This document shows positions 27,547-37,066 of a stretch of DNA of 46,430 nucleotides, piece after piece. The notes beneath the pieces were generated by a model, which had not been told where the DNA came from, did no database searches, and worked only from the letters and a program-made list of their open reading frames with translations. Both the position numbers and the translations under genes were made by a program. How positions within the stretch are numbered: the stretch's first letter is position 1; each line of letters opens with the position of its first letter. This stretch comes from Croceitalea sp. (GTDB lineage: Bacteria > Bacteroidota > Bacteroidia > Flavobacteriales > Flavobacteriaceae): positions 1-46,430 of the forward strand of contig JABDND010000084.1 in assembly GCA_013001145.1 (NCBI GenBank), written 5' to 3'.

Positions 27547-28977
27547 CTATGATATAGCCAATAAGGCAACGTGCTTTATTTTTTCGAGTAATTGCGATAA
27601 GTGAACCCTCGTGGTAAACGGATTCATAAGGCTGGTTCTCAGATAATGGACACCCTTAAGTTTGGTTTGTACCAAATAAAAAGCTCCATCTTCCAATAAA
27701 GTTTGACGAATTTTAATATTGAGGTCGTTCAATTGACCTGGTTCAAGTTGGTCTCCAACATATCTAAAACAGACAATGTTGGACATTGGGCGTACGGCCA
27801 ATTCAAAATCATTATGTTCCTGAAGCATACGTGCAAACTCTTGCGCTAAGTCATACTGGCGGGTTACAAAGGCATCAAATAGGGCTTCTCCGTAGAGTTT
27901 AAACAAAAGATACCAGTGTAAGCTCATCATTGATTTTGTACATTCAAATGTCTTTTTACCGCTATTGAACCAATCATTTTCATTCTCATCCAATAAATAG
28001 TCTGCCTTTTGACTGAATGTGTGCTGTGCATGCCTTTTGTTTTTGAACAAAAGGGCCGTGGTTATGGTGGGCATCAACATCATCTTGTGCCCGTCAATCA
28101 CAACGGAATCTGCTTCTTTAATTCCTTCTAAGATTGATTTGTATTTTTTTGAATAAATGGCTGCTCCTCCGTGGGCGCCATCCACATGAAACCAGATATT
28201 TTTCACTTTAGCAAACTTGGCAATGGTATGCAGTTTATCATAAGACCCGGTTGCAGTTGATGGAGCACTGCCCACAATGGCAAAGATTTCAATTCCCTCC
28301 GATTTAGCATTGTTGAAATATGACTCCAATTGAGTTACGTCCATGGAATAATTGTTGTCTGACGGAATTTTAATGATTCCTTTGGTGCCCAACCCCATGA
28401 TTTTGGCTGCGCGATCTACACAATAATGGGCCTCCTCAGAGACCATTATGCCCAAGGGGCCATTATGTCCTTGATTCCATACATCATGGACTACTTTGGC
28501 TTTTCGGGCCGATAATAATGCGGTTAGATTGGCCAAGGTACCCCCAGAAGTTAAAAAACCTCCTGAATGTTCATCATAACCTATTTTATGGCAAATTTTA
28601 TCCGTGACCACTTGTTCAATAGCCGAAGGGGCCATGCCCATTTCATAAACGGCCATGCCATTATTTAATATGGCACTGACCATTGCGGTGAGGGCAGTAA
28701 GTGGGGCAGTGGCTGCCACTTGATGGCCCACATAGTTGGGATGATGGGTGTGCGTGGTTCTTTTCAAGACTTCTTCAAAAAAATCTTGTTCCTTGCCATT
28801 TTCTAAAAAGTCATTCCAAAAAGCAAACTCTTTTTCAGGGGTGTTCCAATTGATGGTTTTGGGATTATGGCCTTGCGTGGTGTTTTTGAGATGAACTGAT
28901 AACTCCGTTATAATCATATTACCCCATTCTTTAAAATCTTTGGTTGAAAACACCTTTTCAAGTAGCGCTTGATCCAT
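27547..28977 (-). CDS. Group II pyridoxal-dependent amino acid decarboxylase
   Basis: 476-residue PLP enzyme of the glutamate/aromatic-L-amino-acid/diaminobutyrate decarboxylase family. Landmarks are HPNYVGHQVAA near the start, GGFLTSGGTLANLTALLSAR (phosphate and ring binding), WFHVDGAHGGAA (pyridine-N Asp), DGHKMMLMP with Schiff-base Lys298, and a conserved-looking LRTSLMNPFTT near the C-terminus. The sequence does not tell which amino acid is used; diaminobutyrate-, aspartate- and aromatic-type members look alike at this level. It lies between a terminator on its upstream side and the convergent GH15 gene, so it is probably transcribed alone. Confidence 0.88.
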   Translation of the reverse strand: MDQALLEKVFSTKDFKEWGNMIITELSVHLKNTTQGHNPKTINWNTPEKEFAFWNDFLENGKEQDFFEEVLKRTTHTHHPNYVGHQVAATAPLTALTAMVSAILNNGMAVYEMGMAPSAIEQVVTDKICHKIGYDEHSGGFLTSGGTLANLTALLSARKAKVVHDVWNQGHNGPLGIMVSEEAHYCVDRAAKIMGLGTKGIIKIPSDNNYSMDVTQLESYFNNAKSEGIEIFAIVGSAPSTATGSYDKLHTIAKFAKVKNIWFHVDGAHGGAAIYSKKYKSILEGIKEADSVVIDGHKMMLMPTITTALLFKNKRHAQHTFSQKADYLLDENENDWFNSGKKTFECTKSMMSLHWYLLFKLYGEALFDAFVTRQYDLAQEFARMLQEHNDFELAVRPMSNIVCFRYVGDQLEPGQLNDLNIKIRQTLLEDGAFYLVQTKLKGVHYLRTSLMNPFTTRVHLSQLLEKIKHVALLAIS

Positions 28978-29024
28978 CAGATAAATGTAGTCGGTTGTTC
29001 AATGATAACAAAGCACCAAATAAA

Positions 29025-29048
29025 AAAACCGCCCAGAAGGGCGGTTTT
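29025..29048 (-). terminator. Rho-independent terminator of the fad operon
   Basis: Perfect 10-bp stem AAAACCGCCC / GGGCGGTTTT with a 4-nt loop. On the minus strand it is followed by a run of seven T. It starts 32 bases after the acyl-CoA dehydrogenase stop codon. Confidence 0.9.
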
Positions 29049-29079
29049 CTCTACTCAAGTTTAGCAAGAGTCATTTGAA

Positions 29080-30891
29080 TTAGTCAAAGGTATACCCGTT
29101 ATCTGAGGCCACCTTGTCAGCAATTTGCGTACGAAGTTTGACCACATTGGGTTGATTTGTGTATTTGGTAAATCGCTTGAGGCCCATCAACATCATTTTT
29201 TGCTCATCCCCTTCCGCAAATGATACAATGGCTTCCTTCCCTTTTTGAATGATAATGTCAACCGCTCTGTACAAATAGAGTTTAGACATGGCTATTTGGG
29301 TAGCCTGCGCATCTTCACCCGATCGTTTTGCATTTTTTTCAGTTCTTAAAAGAGCTGATTCGGCCAAATAAACTTGAATCAATATATCGGAAGCAGCCAT
29401 CAATAACTGTTGGTGCTCTTCCAATTTTGGTCCAAATTTTTGTACCGCACTTCCTGCCACCATTAAAAACACTTTCTTTAAGCGTTTGATCAAGTCTTTC
29501 TCTTCGGCAAAAAGCTCTGAAAAATCTGGGGTATCAAATGACGGAATACCCATCAATTCTTCACCAACAGCCGTAGCGGGACCCAATAAATCAACATGAC
29601 CTTTCATTGCCTTTTTAACCAACATACCTACGGCCAGCATTCGGTTGATTTCATTGGTGCCTTCATAAATTCTTGAAATACGGGCATCTCTCCATGCTGA
29701 TTCCATAGGGGTGTCTGCACTGAAACCCATACCACCAAAAATTTGGATTCCTTCATCAGTAGTGTGCTGTACATGTTCAGAAACGGCCACTTTTAAAATG
29801 GAACATTCAATTGCATATTCTTCAACACCTTTTAATTCGGCTTCTTGATGGGTATTACCTTCCGCTTCGCGAATGGCAATACGGTCTTCAATGTTTTTAG
29901 CGGCTCGATAACAGGCGGCCTCATCTACATAAGCATTGGTTGCCATATCGGCAATTTTAGCTTTAATGGCGCCAAAATTGATAATTGGCGTTTTAAATTG
30001 AACGCGTTCATTGGCATATTTGGTGGCCTCGTTAATGACACGTCGTTGTGCTTCCAAACAAGCCGCAGCTAATTTGATACGCCCAACATTTAAAGCATTC
30101 ATCGCAATTTTAAAGCCGTTGCCACGCTCCGATAGCATATTTTCAACGGGCACCTTGGTCTCATTGAAGAATACTTGGCGTGTTGAGGAGGAATGAATAC
30201 CCAATTTCTTTTCTTCATCGCCTAAGGTAATGCCGTTTTTTGGGTCATTTTCAACAATAAAACCAGTGATGTTTTTATCATCTTCAATACGCGCAAATAC
30301 GATAAATAAATCGCAGAATCCCGCATTGGAAATCCACATTTTCTGGCCAGTGATGCTGTAGTGTTTTTTATCGGTAGAAAGAACTGCTTTTGTTTTACCC
30401 GAATTGGCATCTGAGCCCGCTCCAGGCTCTGTTAAACAATACGCGCCAAACCATTCGCCAGTGGCCAATCTTGGAACATATTTTTGTTTTTGCTCTTCGG
30501 TACCATAAAGGGTAATCGGCATTGTGCCAATGCCTGTATGGGCACCAAAGGCCGTGCTAAAAGAACCTGTGGCCCCAGAGATATAGTCACATACCAACAT
30601 GGTAGAGACAAAGCCCATTCCCATGCCACCATAAGATTCAGGAACAGCAACGCTCAATAAGCCAAGTTCACCAGCTTTACGCATAGTTTCTTCTGTGTAG
30701 GCATAATCTTTTTTCTCAAAGCGCTCCCAATGCGCCCAAAGTTCACGATCTACAAATTCTTTGGTGCTTTCACGCATCATTTTTTGCTCTTCGCTAAGGT
30801 CTTCCAAGGTGAAGACATCTTCACAATTGGTCTCTTTGACCAAAAACTGCCCGCCTCGGAGAATTTCTTTGTTCACGGTTTCTGTACTCAT
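29080..30891 (-). CDS. Acyl-CoA dehydrogenase (long-chain type)
   Basis: 603-residue flavoenzyme catalysing the first step of fatty-acid beta-oxidation. It has the usual N-terminal helical, middle beta and C-terminal helical parts: GLLSVAVPESYGGMG, CLTEPGAGSDA (FAD-binding), ITGQKMWISNAG, and YEGTNEINRML with the catalytic base Glu410. About 170 further residues form a C-terminal extension, as in very-long-chain acyl-CoA dehydrogenases, so long acyl chains are the likely substrate. It is the last gene of the marR-fadB-fadA-acyl-CoA dehydrogenase operon, 62 bases after the thiolase, and is followed by a strong terminator. Confidence 0.93.
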   Translation of the reverse strand: MSTETVNKEILRGGQFLVKETNCEDVFTLEDLSEEQKMMRESTKEFVDRELWAHWERFEKKDYAYTEETMRKAGELGLLSVAVPESYGGMGMGFVSTMLVCDYISGATGSFSTAFGAHTGIGTMPITLYGTEEQKQKYVPRLATGEWFGAYCLTEPGAGSDANSGKTKAVLSTDKKHYSITGQKMWISNAGFCDLFIVFARIEDDKNITGFIVENDPKNGITLGDEEKKLGIHSSSTRQVFFNETKVPVENMLSERGNGFKIAMNALNVGRIKLAAACLEAQRRVINEATKYANERVQFKTPIINFGAIKAKIADMATNAYVDEAACYRAAKNIEDRIAIREAEGNTHQEAELKGVEEYAIECSILKVAVSEHVQHTTDEGIQIFGGMGFSADTPMESAWRDARISRIYEGTNEINRMLAVGMLVKKAMKGHVDLLGPATAVGEELMGIPSFDTPDFSELFAEEKDLIKRLKKVFLMVAGSAVQKFGPKLEEHQQLLMAASDILIQVYLAESALLRTEKNAKRSGEDAQATQIAMSKLYLYRAVDIIIQKGKEAIVSFAEGDEQKMMLMGLKRFTKYTNQPNVVKLRTQIADKVASDNGYTFD

Positions 30892-30953
30892 TTTTATTGG
30901 TGTTAAATTTTTATATCAATGTTATACTATAAGCTGCCAGCCACTTGGTTTCT

Positions 30954-32144
30954 TTAGTTCAGAAATTCATAAATACCAGCGGCACCTTGACCTGTTCCAA
31001 CACACATGGTAACCATACCATACTTGCCCTTCATATTGCGTTTACGCATTTCATCAAAGAGTTGCACAGACAATTTGGCGCCCGTACATCCCAAAGGATG
31101 CCCTAAGGCAATTGCCCCTCCATTCACATTGACTATGTCGTTGTTCAGTTTCAATTCGCGTATTACGGCCAATGATTGTGAAGCAAAGGCCTCGTTCAAT
31201 TCAATCAATTCTATATCTTCTTGCTTAAGTCCTGCTTGTTTCAGTGCTTTTGGCACTGCTTTGACCGGACCTATTCCCATAATTCGAGGTTCAACACCTG
31301 CGGCTGCATAGTTTACCAAACGGGCTATGGGTTCCAAATTTAATTCTTTAACCATTTCTTCGCTCATGACCATAACAAAAGCAGCTCCATCGCTCATTTG
31401 TGATGAATTACCTGCTGTAACACTTCCGTTCGTCGCAAATACCGGCCTTAGTTTGGCCAATACCTCTTTTGAAGTACCTTTTCTTGGTCCTTCATCTTTT
31501 GTCACGGTGTATTTTTTCGTCGCTTTTTTGCCATTCTCGTCTATATAGGTCTGTTCAACATCAATAGGGGCGATCTGTTCTTGAAACCTATCTTCCGCCT
31601 GTGCTTTCAAGGCCTTCATATGGGAGTTATAAGCAAATTCATCTTGATCCTCCCGTGAAACTTTGAACTGTTCGGCCACCGCTTCGGCAGTATTGCCCAT
31701 TCCCCAGTAATAATCTTCGTGACCTGCTTTTACCAAGTCATAATTCAATTCAGTTTTAAAACCAGTCATAGGGACTGAACTCATACTTTCAGCACCACCC
31801 GCAATAATGCAATCGGCCATACCAGCTTGAATTTTGGCAGTTGCAATTCCAATTGTTTCAATACCCGAAGAGCAAAATCGATTGACAGTTACTCCAGGTA
31901 CATCCACTATGTCAAGACCCATAAGCGAAATCAAACGTGCCATGTTCAACCCTTGCGAGCCTTCAGGCATGGCGTTCCCCACAATGACATCGTCAATGCG
32001 CTTTTTGTCCAATTGGGGCAATTCTTTCATCATGTGCTCAATGGTCTCAGCGGCGAGCTCATCGGTACGCTTGAAACGGAATACCCCTTTAGGCGCCTTA
32101 CCTACGGCAGTTCTATATCCTTTGACTATATATGCTGTTTTCAT
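30954..32144 (-). CDS. fadA: Acetyl-CoA C-acyltransferase (3-ketoacyl-CoA thiolase)
   Basis: 396-residue thiolase that releases acetyl-CoA in the last beta-oxidation step. All three active-site blocks are visible: nucleophile Cys91 in [11 protein letters not shown], His349 in [11 protein letters not shown] and Cys381 in [23 protein letters not shown] is also typical. Length and motifs fit type I thiolases. It lies six bases downstream of the multifunctional FadB-like gene, and the two products presumably form the trifunctional beta-oxidation complex. Confidence 0.94.
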   Translation of the reverse strand: MKTAYIVKGYRTAVGKAPKGVFRFKRTDELAAETIEHMMKELPQLDKKRIDDVIVGNAMPEGSQGLNMARLISLMGLDIVDVPGVTVNRFCSSGIETIGIATAKIQAGMADCIIAGGAESMSSVPMTGFKTELNYDLVKAGHEDYYWGMGNTAEAVAEQFKVSREDQDEFAYNSHMKALKAQAEDRFQEQIAPIDVEQTYIDENGKKATKKYTVTKDEGPRKGTSKEVLAKLRPVFATNGSVTAGNSSQMSDGAAFVMVMSEEMVKELNLEPIARLVNYAAAGVEPRIMGIGPVKAVPKALKQAGLKQEDIELIELNEAFASQSLAVIRELKLNNDIVNVNGGAIALGHPLGCTGAKLSVQLFDEMRKRNMKGKYGMVTMCVGTGQGAAGIYEFLN

Positions 32145-32150
32145 TATTTC

Positions 32151-34556
32151 TTAGTTTCTTAATGGTTTACCAGTTTTCAACATATGCTGTATACGCTCTA
32201 GTGTTTTTCTTTCCGTACAGAGCGATAAAAACGCCTCTCGTTCTATGTCCAACAGGTATTGTTCTGTAACATAGGTCGGTTCTGATAAATCGCCCCCGGC
32301 CATGACATAGGCCAGTTTATTGGCAATTTTTTTATCGTGTTCGCTGATATAGTGACTGGCCTCCATAGAATCTGTTCCCACAAGGAACATACCCAATGCT
32401 TGTTTGCCCAATACTTTTACATCTTTTCGTTTTGGCGGCCGGGTATATCCGGTATCTGCCATTAATTTGGCGTAGGCCTTGGCGGTCGCAATTTGACGGT
32501 CTTTGTTGACTACCACTATATCTTTGCCTTTCTGTAGGATTCCTAAATCATAGGCTTCATATGCCGATGTGGATACTTTGGCCATACCTATGGTTAAAAA
32601 GTATTCTTGTAGCACATTCAGCTCAACATCTCCTTTTTTGAAGGAATCGGATGCTCGAAGTGCCAATTCTTTAGATCCACCGCCACCTGGTATAACACCA
32701 ACCCCAAATTCCACAAGACCAATATAGGTTTCTGCCGCAGCCACTACTTTATCTGCATGCAGCGATAGTTCGCACCCACCACCCAAACACATGCCATGGG
32801 GGGCGGCAACGGTAGGTATGGAAGAATAACGCATGCGCATCATGGTGTCTTGAAACATTTTTACGGCCATGTTCAACTCATCATATTCTTGCTCTACGGC
32901 CATCATGAAAATCATGCCAATATTTGCCCCAACTGAGAAGTTCGCGGCCTGATTCCCGACGACTAAACCTGCATGGTCTTTTTCGGCCAGGTCAATGGCC
33001 TTATTCAATCCGGCCAAGACATCGGCACCAATCGTATTCATTTTAGATTGGAATTCAACATTTAAAATTCCATCACCCAAATCTTCAACGACAACACCAC
33101 TGTTTTTGAATACTTCTTTTGATTTTCTGATATTATCTAAAATGATAAAAGCATCCTGACCCGGAACTTTGACCATGGCTTTAGACGGAATGTCATAGAA
33201 ATAAGTGGCCCCATTCTTTACTGAGTAGAATGAGGTAATGCCCGCCGATTTCATATCGGATACCCAAGCGGCAGCTTCTTGTCCTTCTGCCTTGATAAAT
33301 TCCAATCCTTTATCAAGCCCCACAGCATCCCAAATTTGAAAAGGACCATGTTCCCAACCGAAACCAGCCTTCATGGCATCATCTATCTTGTAAAGTTCAT
33401 CTGTAATTTCAGGTATACGATGGGTAACGTATGCGAACAGCGAACCAAAACTTTTACGATAAAATTCGCCCGCCTTATCTTTGCCACCAGCTAAAACCGC
33501 AAAACGGTCAACGACTTTGTCAATGGTTTTGGTAAGTTCCAAAGTGGCAAATTTGGCACTCTTTTTAGAGCGATACTCCATGGTGTCCAAGTCGAGCGTC
33601 ATGATTTCGCTCTTACCATCTTTGTTGGTCACTTTTTTATAGAAACCTTGTCCGGTCTTACTTCCCAACCATTTGTTATCTACCATGGTTTGGATGAAAT
33701 CAGGTAGGGCAAAAAGAGAATGGCGCTCATCATTTTTGCAATTGTCCGCTATGCCATTGGCCACATGTACCAAAGTGTCTAAACCTACAACATCGACTGT
33801 TCTAAAGGTAGCCGATTTGGGCCTGCCAATGACCGGGCCAGTCAATTTATCAACCTCTTCAACAGTCATGCCCATTTCTTTTACTGCGTGAAATAGACTT
33901 TGAATGCTAAAAATACCAATTCGATTACCAATAAAAGCGGGCGTATCTTTGGCAACTACCGAAGTCTTACCTAAAAATTGCTCACCGTAACCATTTAAAA
34001 ACTCCAATACTTCAGGCGATGTTTTTGGCCCAGGTATTATTTCGAAAAGCTTTAAATAGCGTGCCGGGTTAAAAAAGTGCGTGCCACAGAAATGCTTTTG
34101 AAAATCATCACTGCGCCCTTCACTCATAAATTTGATGGGGATTCCCGAGGTATTTGACGTTATCAGGGTACCGGGTTTACGGTATTTTTCGAGGTTTTCA
34201 AATACAATTTTTTTAATGTCCAAACGCTCAACGACCACCTCTATGATCCAATCAACTTTGGCTACTTTGGCAATATCATCTTCTAGATTGCCTGTCGTTA
34301 TCCTACTTGCAAACTTTTGATGGTAAATAGGAGATGGCTTTGATTTTAAAGCAGCAGCCAATGATTCATTCACCAAACGGTTGCGAACTGCTTTGTCTTT
34401 TAAACTAAGGCCTTTGGCTTTTTCTTTATCGTTAAGTTCTTTTGGCACAATGTCCAATAACAAGACCTCGACACCAATATTGGCAAAATGGCAAGCGATA
34501 CCACTTCCCATAATACCAGAGCCAATTACGGCAACTTTGTTGATATGCCTTTTCAT
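32151..34556 (-). CDS. 3-hydroxyacyl-CoA dehydrogenase / enoyl-CoA hydratase fusion
   Basis: 801-residue cytoplasmic enzyme for the hydration and oxidation steps of beta-oxidation. The dehydrogenase comes first: NAD-binding GSGIMGSG at residues 12-19, then FCGTHFFNPARYLKLFEIIPG with the catalytic His-Glu pair. The crotonase/enoyl-CoA hydratase domain follows, with MCLGGGCELSLHAD (Glu596) and GLVEFGVGVIPGGGG (Glu616). The order is the reverse of E. coli FadB and resembles Bacillus FadN and its Bacteroidetes relatives. It is the second gene of the operon, nine bases after marR, and is followed six bases later by fadA. Confidence 0.93.
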   Translation of the reverse strand: MKRHINKVAVIGSGIMGSGIACHFANIGVEVLLLDIVPKELNDKEKAKGLSLKDKAVRNRLVNESLAAALKSKPSPIYHQKFASRITTGNLEDDIAKVAKVDWIIEVVVERLDIKKIVFENLEKYRKPGTLITSNTSGIPIKFMSEGRSDDFQKHFCGTHFFNPARYLKLFEIIPGPKTSPEVLEFLNGYGEQFLGKTSVVAKDTPAFIGNRIGIFSIQSLFHAVKEMGMTVEEVDKLTGPVIGRPKSATFRTVDVVGLDTLVHVANGIADNCKNDERHSLFALPDFIQTMVDNKWLGSKTGQGFYKKVTNKDGKSEIMTLDLDTMEYRSKKSAKFATLELTKTIDKVVDRFAVLAGGKDKAGEFYRKSFGSLFAYVTHRIPEITDELYKIDDAMKAGFGWEHGPFQIWDAVGLDKGLEFIKAEGQEAAAWVSDMKSAGITSFYSVKNGATYFYDIPSKAMVKVPGQDAFIILDNIRKSKEVFKNSGVVVEDLGDGILNVEFQSKMNTIGADVLAGLNKAIDLAEKDHAGLVVGNQAANFSVGANIGMIFMMAVEQEYDELNMAVKMFQDTMMRMRYSSIPTVAAPHGMCLGGGCELSLHADKVVAAAETYIGLVEFGVGVIPGGGGSKELALRASDSFKKGDVELNVLQEYFLTIGMAKVSTSAYEAYDLGILQKGKDIVVVNKDRQIATAKAYAKLMADTGYTRPPKRKDVKVLGKQALGMFLVGTDSMEASHYISEHDKKIANKLAYVMAGGDLSEPTYVTEQYLLDIEREAFLSLCTERKTLERIQHMLKTGKPLRN

Positions 34557-34565
34557 TTATGTGTA

Positions 34566-35015
34566 TTAATTAGTTGTTGTTTTGTTGAAAATTTTTTTTT
34601 CCTGAATCAATTTATTGATGACTTGAGTGGTATTGTTGAATCCTGCCAAATCTTGCTCATTCACATGCGCCTTGACCACATCGTTAAATTGAAGTACCAC
34701 TTCTTTCACCCCTTTACGCTTTTCCAACCCCAAGGCGGTCAAGTGAATTAATACACCACGGCCATCATCTGGATTAGGCTTGCGCTGTATAAATCCTTTC
34801 TGCTCAATACTCTTTAAAATACGCGAAAGACTGGTCGCTTCCATTCCCATTTTAGGGCCCAAAGCAGTGCTTGGTGTACCTTCTTTTGGATCAATGCTCA
34901 ATAAGGTAAAACCTATCGCCATAGTTAAACCGTTCTGTTTGGCCTCTTCATTGTACATTCTGGTGACGGCTTGCCAAGTTGCTCGCAGGGCATAATCTAT
35001 GGTCAATTCTTTCAT
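34566..35015 (-). CDS. MarR family transcriptional regulator of the fad operon
   Basis: Winged-helix DNA-binding protein of 149 residues from the ATG at 35015. The helix-turn-helix covers STALGPKMGMEATSLSRILKSIEQKGFI, and the wing is the PDDGRGVLIHLT segment. MarR dimers bind palindromes and usually release on binding a small ligand; by gene context an acyl-CoA is the likely effector (inference). A TTG start at 35033 is also in frame but lies inside a -10-like element, so the ATG is preferred. It leads the beta-oxidation operon, nine bases before the FadB-like gene. A 28-bp perfect palindrome is centred about 40 bases upstream of its start, fitting autorepression. Confidence 0.88.
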   Translation of the reverse strand: MKELTIDYALRATWQAVTRMYNEEAKQNGLTMAIGFTLLSIDPKEGTPSTALGPKMGMEATSLSRILKSIEQKGFIQRKPNPDDGRGVLIHLTALGLEKRKGVKEVVLQFNDVVKAHVNEQDLAGFNNTTQVINKLIQEKKIFNKTTTN

Positions 35016-35030
35016 GCTTTCAAAATCGCT

Positions 35031-35038
35031 CAAATATA
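35031..35038 (-). promoter_or_regulatory. Predicted -10 element of the fad operon
   Basis: TATATTTG on the minus strand, an exact match to the Bacteroidetes -10 consensus TAnnTTTG. It is 16 bases upstream of the ATG at 35015. The palindrome at 35042-35069 occupies the position where the -33 element would be. Confidence 0.6.
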
Positions 35039-35041
35039 AGA

Positions 35042-35069
35042 AAATTTATTATGCATGCATAATAAATTT
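35042..35069. promoter_or_regulatory. 28-bp perfect palindrome, candidate MarR operator
   Basis: Every base of this 28-nt stretch pairs with its mirror image. The 20-nt core is TTATTATGCATGCATAATAA, flanked by AAAT / ATTT. It sits three bases upstream of the predicted -10 element, so a bound dimer would cover the -33 region and block transcription. MarR operators are typically palindromes of 16-20 bp, and this one lies directly upstream of a marR gene heading its operon. Confidence 0.75.
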
Positions 35070-35197
35070 AAAAAATAACACACTGGCCTATAAACTATCT
35101 TGAGAGATATGTATGCGCTTTTTCAGCACGTATTTAATCAAATAAACAAAACAATTACCTGTAATTTTCGGTAATTCAAGGAAGCTAATTTTGGGCT

Positions 35198-36967
35198 TTA
35201 ATAGCCATAAATATCGTTGTAGAGATCAATGTACTTTTCTTTTACAATTTTTCTGCGAAGTTTCATGGTCGGAGTTAAGTGACCTTCGTCAATGGTCCAA
35301 ACATCTGGGGTCAAACGAAATTGTTTTACCTTTTCCCATTTGGCAAAATCTTCATTGGCCATATCCACTTCTTCTTGAATACGGGCAATAACTTTTTCGT
35401 TCAATACAATATCAGAGTTTTCTCCGGTCGTGATATTATGTTTCGCCGCCCAATCATATAAAAATTCAAAATTGGGCTGAATCAAAGCTGCTGGCATTTT
35501 TTCACCTTCGCCCACTACCATAATTTGTTCAATAAAGCGCGATTGCTTAAAACGGTTTTCCAATAATTGGGGCGCTACATACTTGCCACCCGAGGTTTTG
35601 AACATTTCTTTCTTGCGGTCTGTAATTTTTAAGAAACCATCTTTATCGATAATACCAATATCACCTGTATGAAAATAACCATCTTTAATTACTTCGGCTG
35701 TTTTTTCAGGGTCCTTATAATAGCCCATCATCACATTGGGGCCTTTGCATAGAATTTCACCATCATCAGCAATTTTGACTTCAACATTATCAATGACCCG
35801 CCCAACACAACCAATTTTCCAACCACCATTTTTTTCTTGACTCACTGATATGACCGGAGATGTTTCCGTTAAACCATAACCTTCCATCACGGGTATACCT
35901 GCTGCGCCGAAAATTCGGCTAAGTCTAGGTTGTAAGGCTGCACTGCCAGATACCATGGTCGATAAATTACCACCCAAGCCCTCTTGCCATTTGCTGAAGA
36001 TCAACTTACGGGCCAAGCCCAATTTCTTCTCATAAAGCCAACCATTTTTTCCGTAGGGCTCAAATTTGAGGCCCAGTTCTACGGCCCAGAAGAATAGTTT
36101 CTTTTTAATGCCGGTTAAAGCGGAACCTTTTGCGATGATACTGTCGTAAACCTTTTCCAATAAGCGGGGTACGACGGTCATCACTTCAGGTTTGACCTCT
36201 TTAAGGTTGTCACTAATTTTATCCAGACCTTCGGCGAAATAGATTTGGATACCGCAATATTGGTATAAATACAAGATCATGCGCTCAAAAATGTGGCAAA
36301 CAGGTAAAAAACTCAAGGCGCTACTACCTTCATCAAAAGGTACCCGTACTTTGCTGGCAATAACATTTGATACAATATTGTTGTGTGATAGCATAACACC
36401 TTTGGGCCGACCAGTGGTGCCAGATGTATAAATGAGCGTTGCGAGTTGTTCTGGTTTTACGGCTGCTTTCAAGGATTCAACTTTGTCCTGGTTGCTGGTA
36501 TCCTTTCCTTTTTCCAAAACTTCGGACCAATGGTTGCAGTTGGAGAGCTCATCAAAAGAGAATACATCATTTAGTTTTTTTAGTTTCCCGCTTATGGAAA
36601 GTACTTTTTGCAGTACTTCATCACATGAAACAAAACAATATTTGGCTTCTGAGTGATTGAGCACATACTCGTAATCTTCCTCCGAAATGGTTGGGTAAAT
36701 TGGAACATTCTGTGCACCCAATTGTAATATGCCAATATCGCAAATATTCCATTCGGTGCGGTTGGTCATAGAGATAATGGCAACTTTATCATTGGGCTTA
36801 ACACCCAAACGTAATAAGCCTCGACTGATCGCATTCGCTTTATCTATGTATTCTTGAGTGGACGTTGAAATCCATTTGCCATCTTTCTTGGTGACCAAAG
36901 CATGTTCAAGGTTGAATTTCTCCTTTTGGTAATAGGGAAAATCAAAAAGGCGGGTAACGGTTTGCAT
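35198..36967 (-). CDS. Long-chain fatty-acid-CoA ligase (AMP-dependent)
   Basis: 589-residue ANL-superfamily enzyme that activates fatty acids with ATP and CoA, feeding the adjacent beta-oxidation operon. Motifs are LIYTSGTTGRPKGVMLSH (ATP phosphate loop), GYGLTETSPVIS (adenine site), HTGDIGIID, the hinge ITDRKKEM, and KTSGGKYVAPQ; Lys462 lies in that last motif. It belongs to the FadD15-like long-chain group found in many Bacteroidetes. It is upstream of marR on the same strand, 182 bases from the marR ATG, with the palindrome and promoter between them, so it is probably a separate transcript that could still be under the same regulator. Confidence 0.92.
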   Translation of the reverse strand: MQTVTRLFDFPYYQKEKFNLEHALVTKKDGKWISTSTQEYIDKANAISRGLLRLGVKPNDKVAIISMTNRTEWNICDIGILQLGAQNVPIYPTISEEDYEYVLNHSEAKYCFVSCDEVLQKVLSISGKLKKLNDVFSFDELSNCNHWSEVLEKGKDTSNQDKVESLKAAVKPEQLATLIYTSGTTGRPKGVMLSHNNIVSNVIASKVRVPFDEGSSALSFLPVCHIFERMILYLYQYCGIQIYFAEGLDKISDNLKEVKPEVMTVVPRLLEKVYDSIIAKGSALTGIKKKLFFWAVELGLKFEPYGKNGWLYEKKLGLARKLIFSKWQEGLGGNLSTMVSGSAALQPRLSRIFGAAGIPVMEGYGLTETSPVISVSQEKNGGWKIGCVGRVIDNVEVKIADDGEILCKGPNVMMGYYKDPEKTAEVIKDGYFHTGDIGIIDKDGFLKITDRKKEMFKTSGGKYVAPQLLENRFKQSRFIEQIMVVGEGEKMPAALIQPNFEFLYDWAAKHNITTGENSDIVLNEKVIARIQEEVDMANEDFAKWEKVKQFRLTPDVWTIDEGHLTPTMKLRRKIVKEKYIDLYNDIYGY

Positions 36968-37066
36968 AGTTCGTTTATGTAAGGAATATGCAAAATAAGG
37001 AAAGGAAGCGGTATTCTAAAATGGGTTTGCTAAATTAAGTGTCAATTTATTATTAAATATTTAAAA

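Noticed and set aside
28982-29010. TTG-N19-TACATTTA as promoter of the PLP decarboxylase
   Set aside because: The -10 would end five bases before the ATG, so transcription would start inside the gene unless the true start is further downstream.
37053-37064. TTAAATATTTAA palindrome after purL
   Set aside because: A short AT-only palindrome without a GC stem is expected by chance in such AT-rich sequence and has no terminator-like tail.
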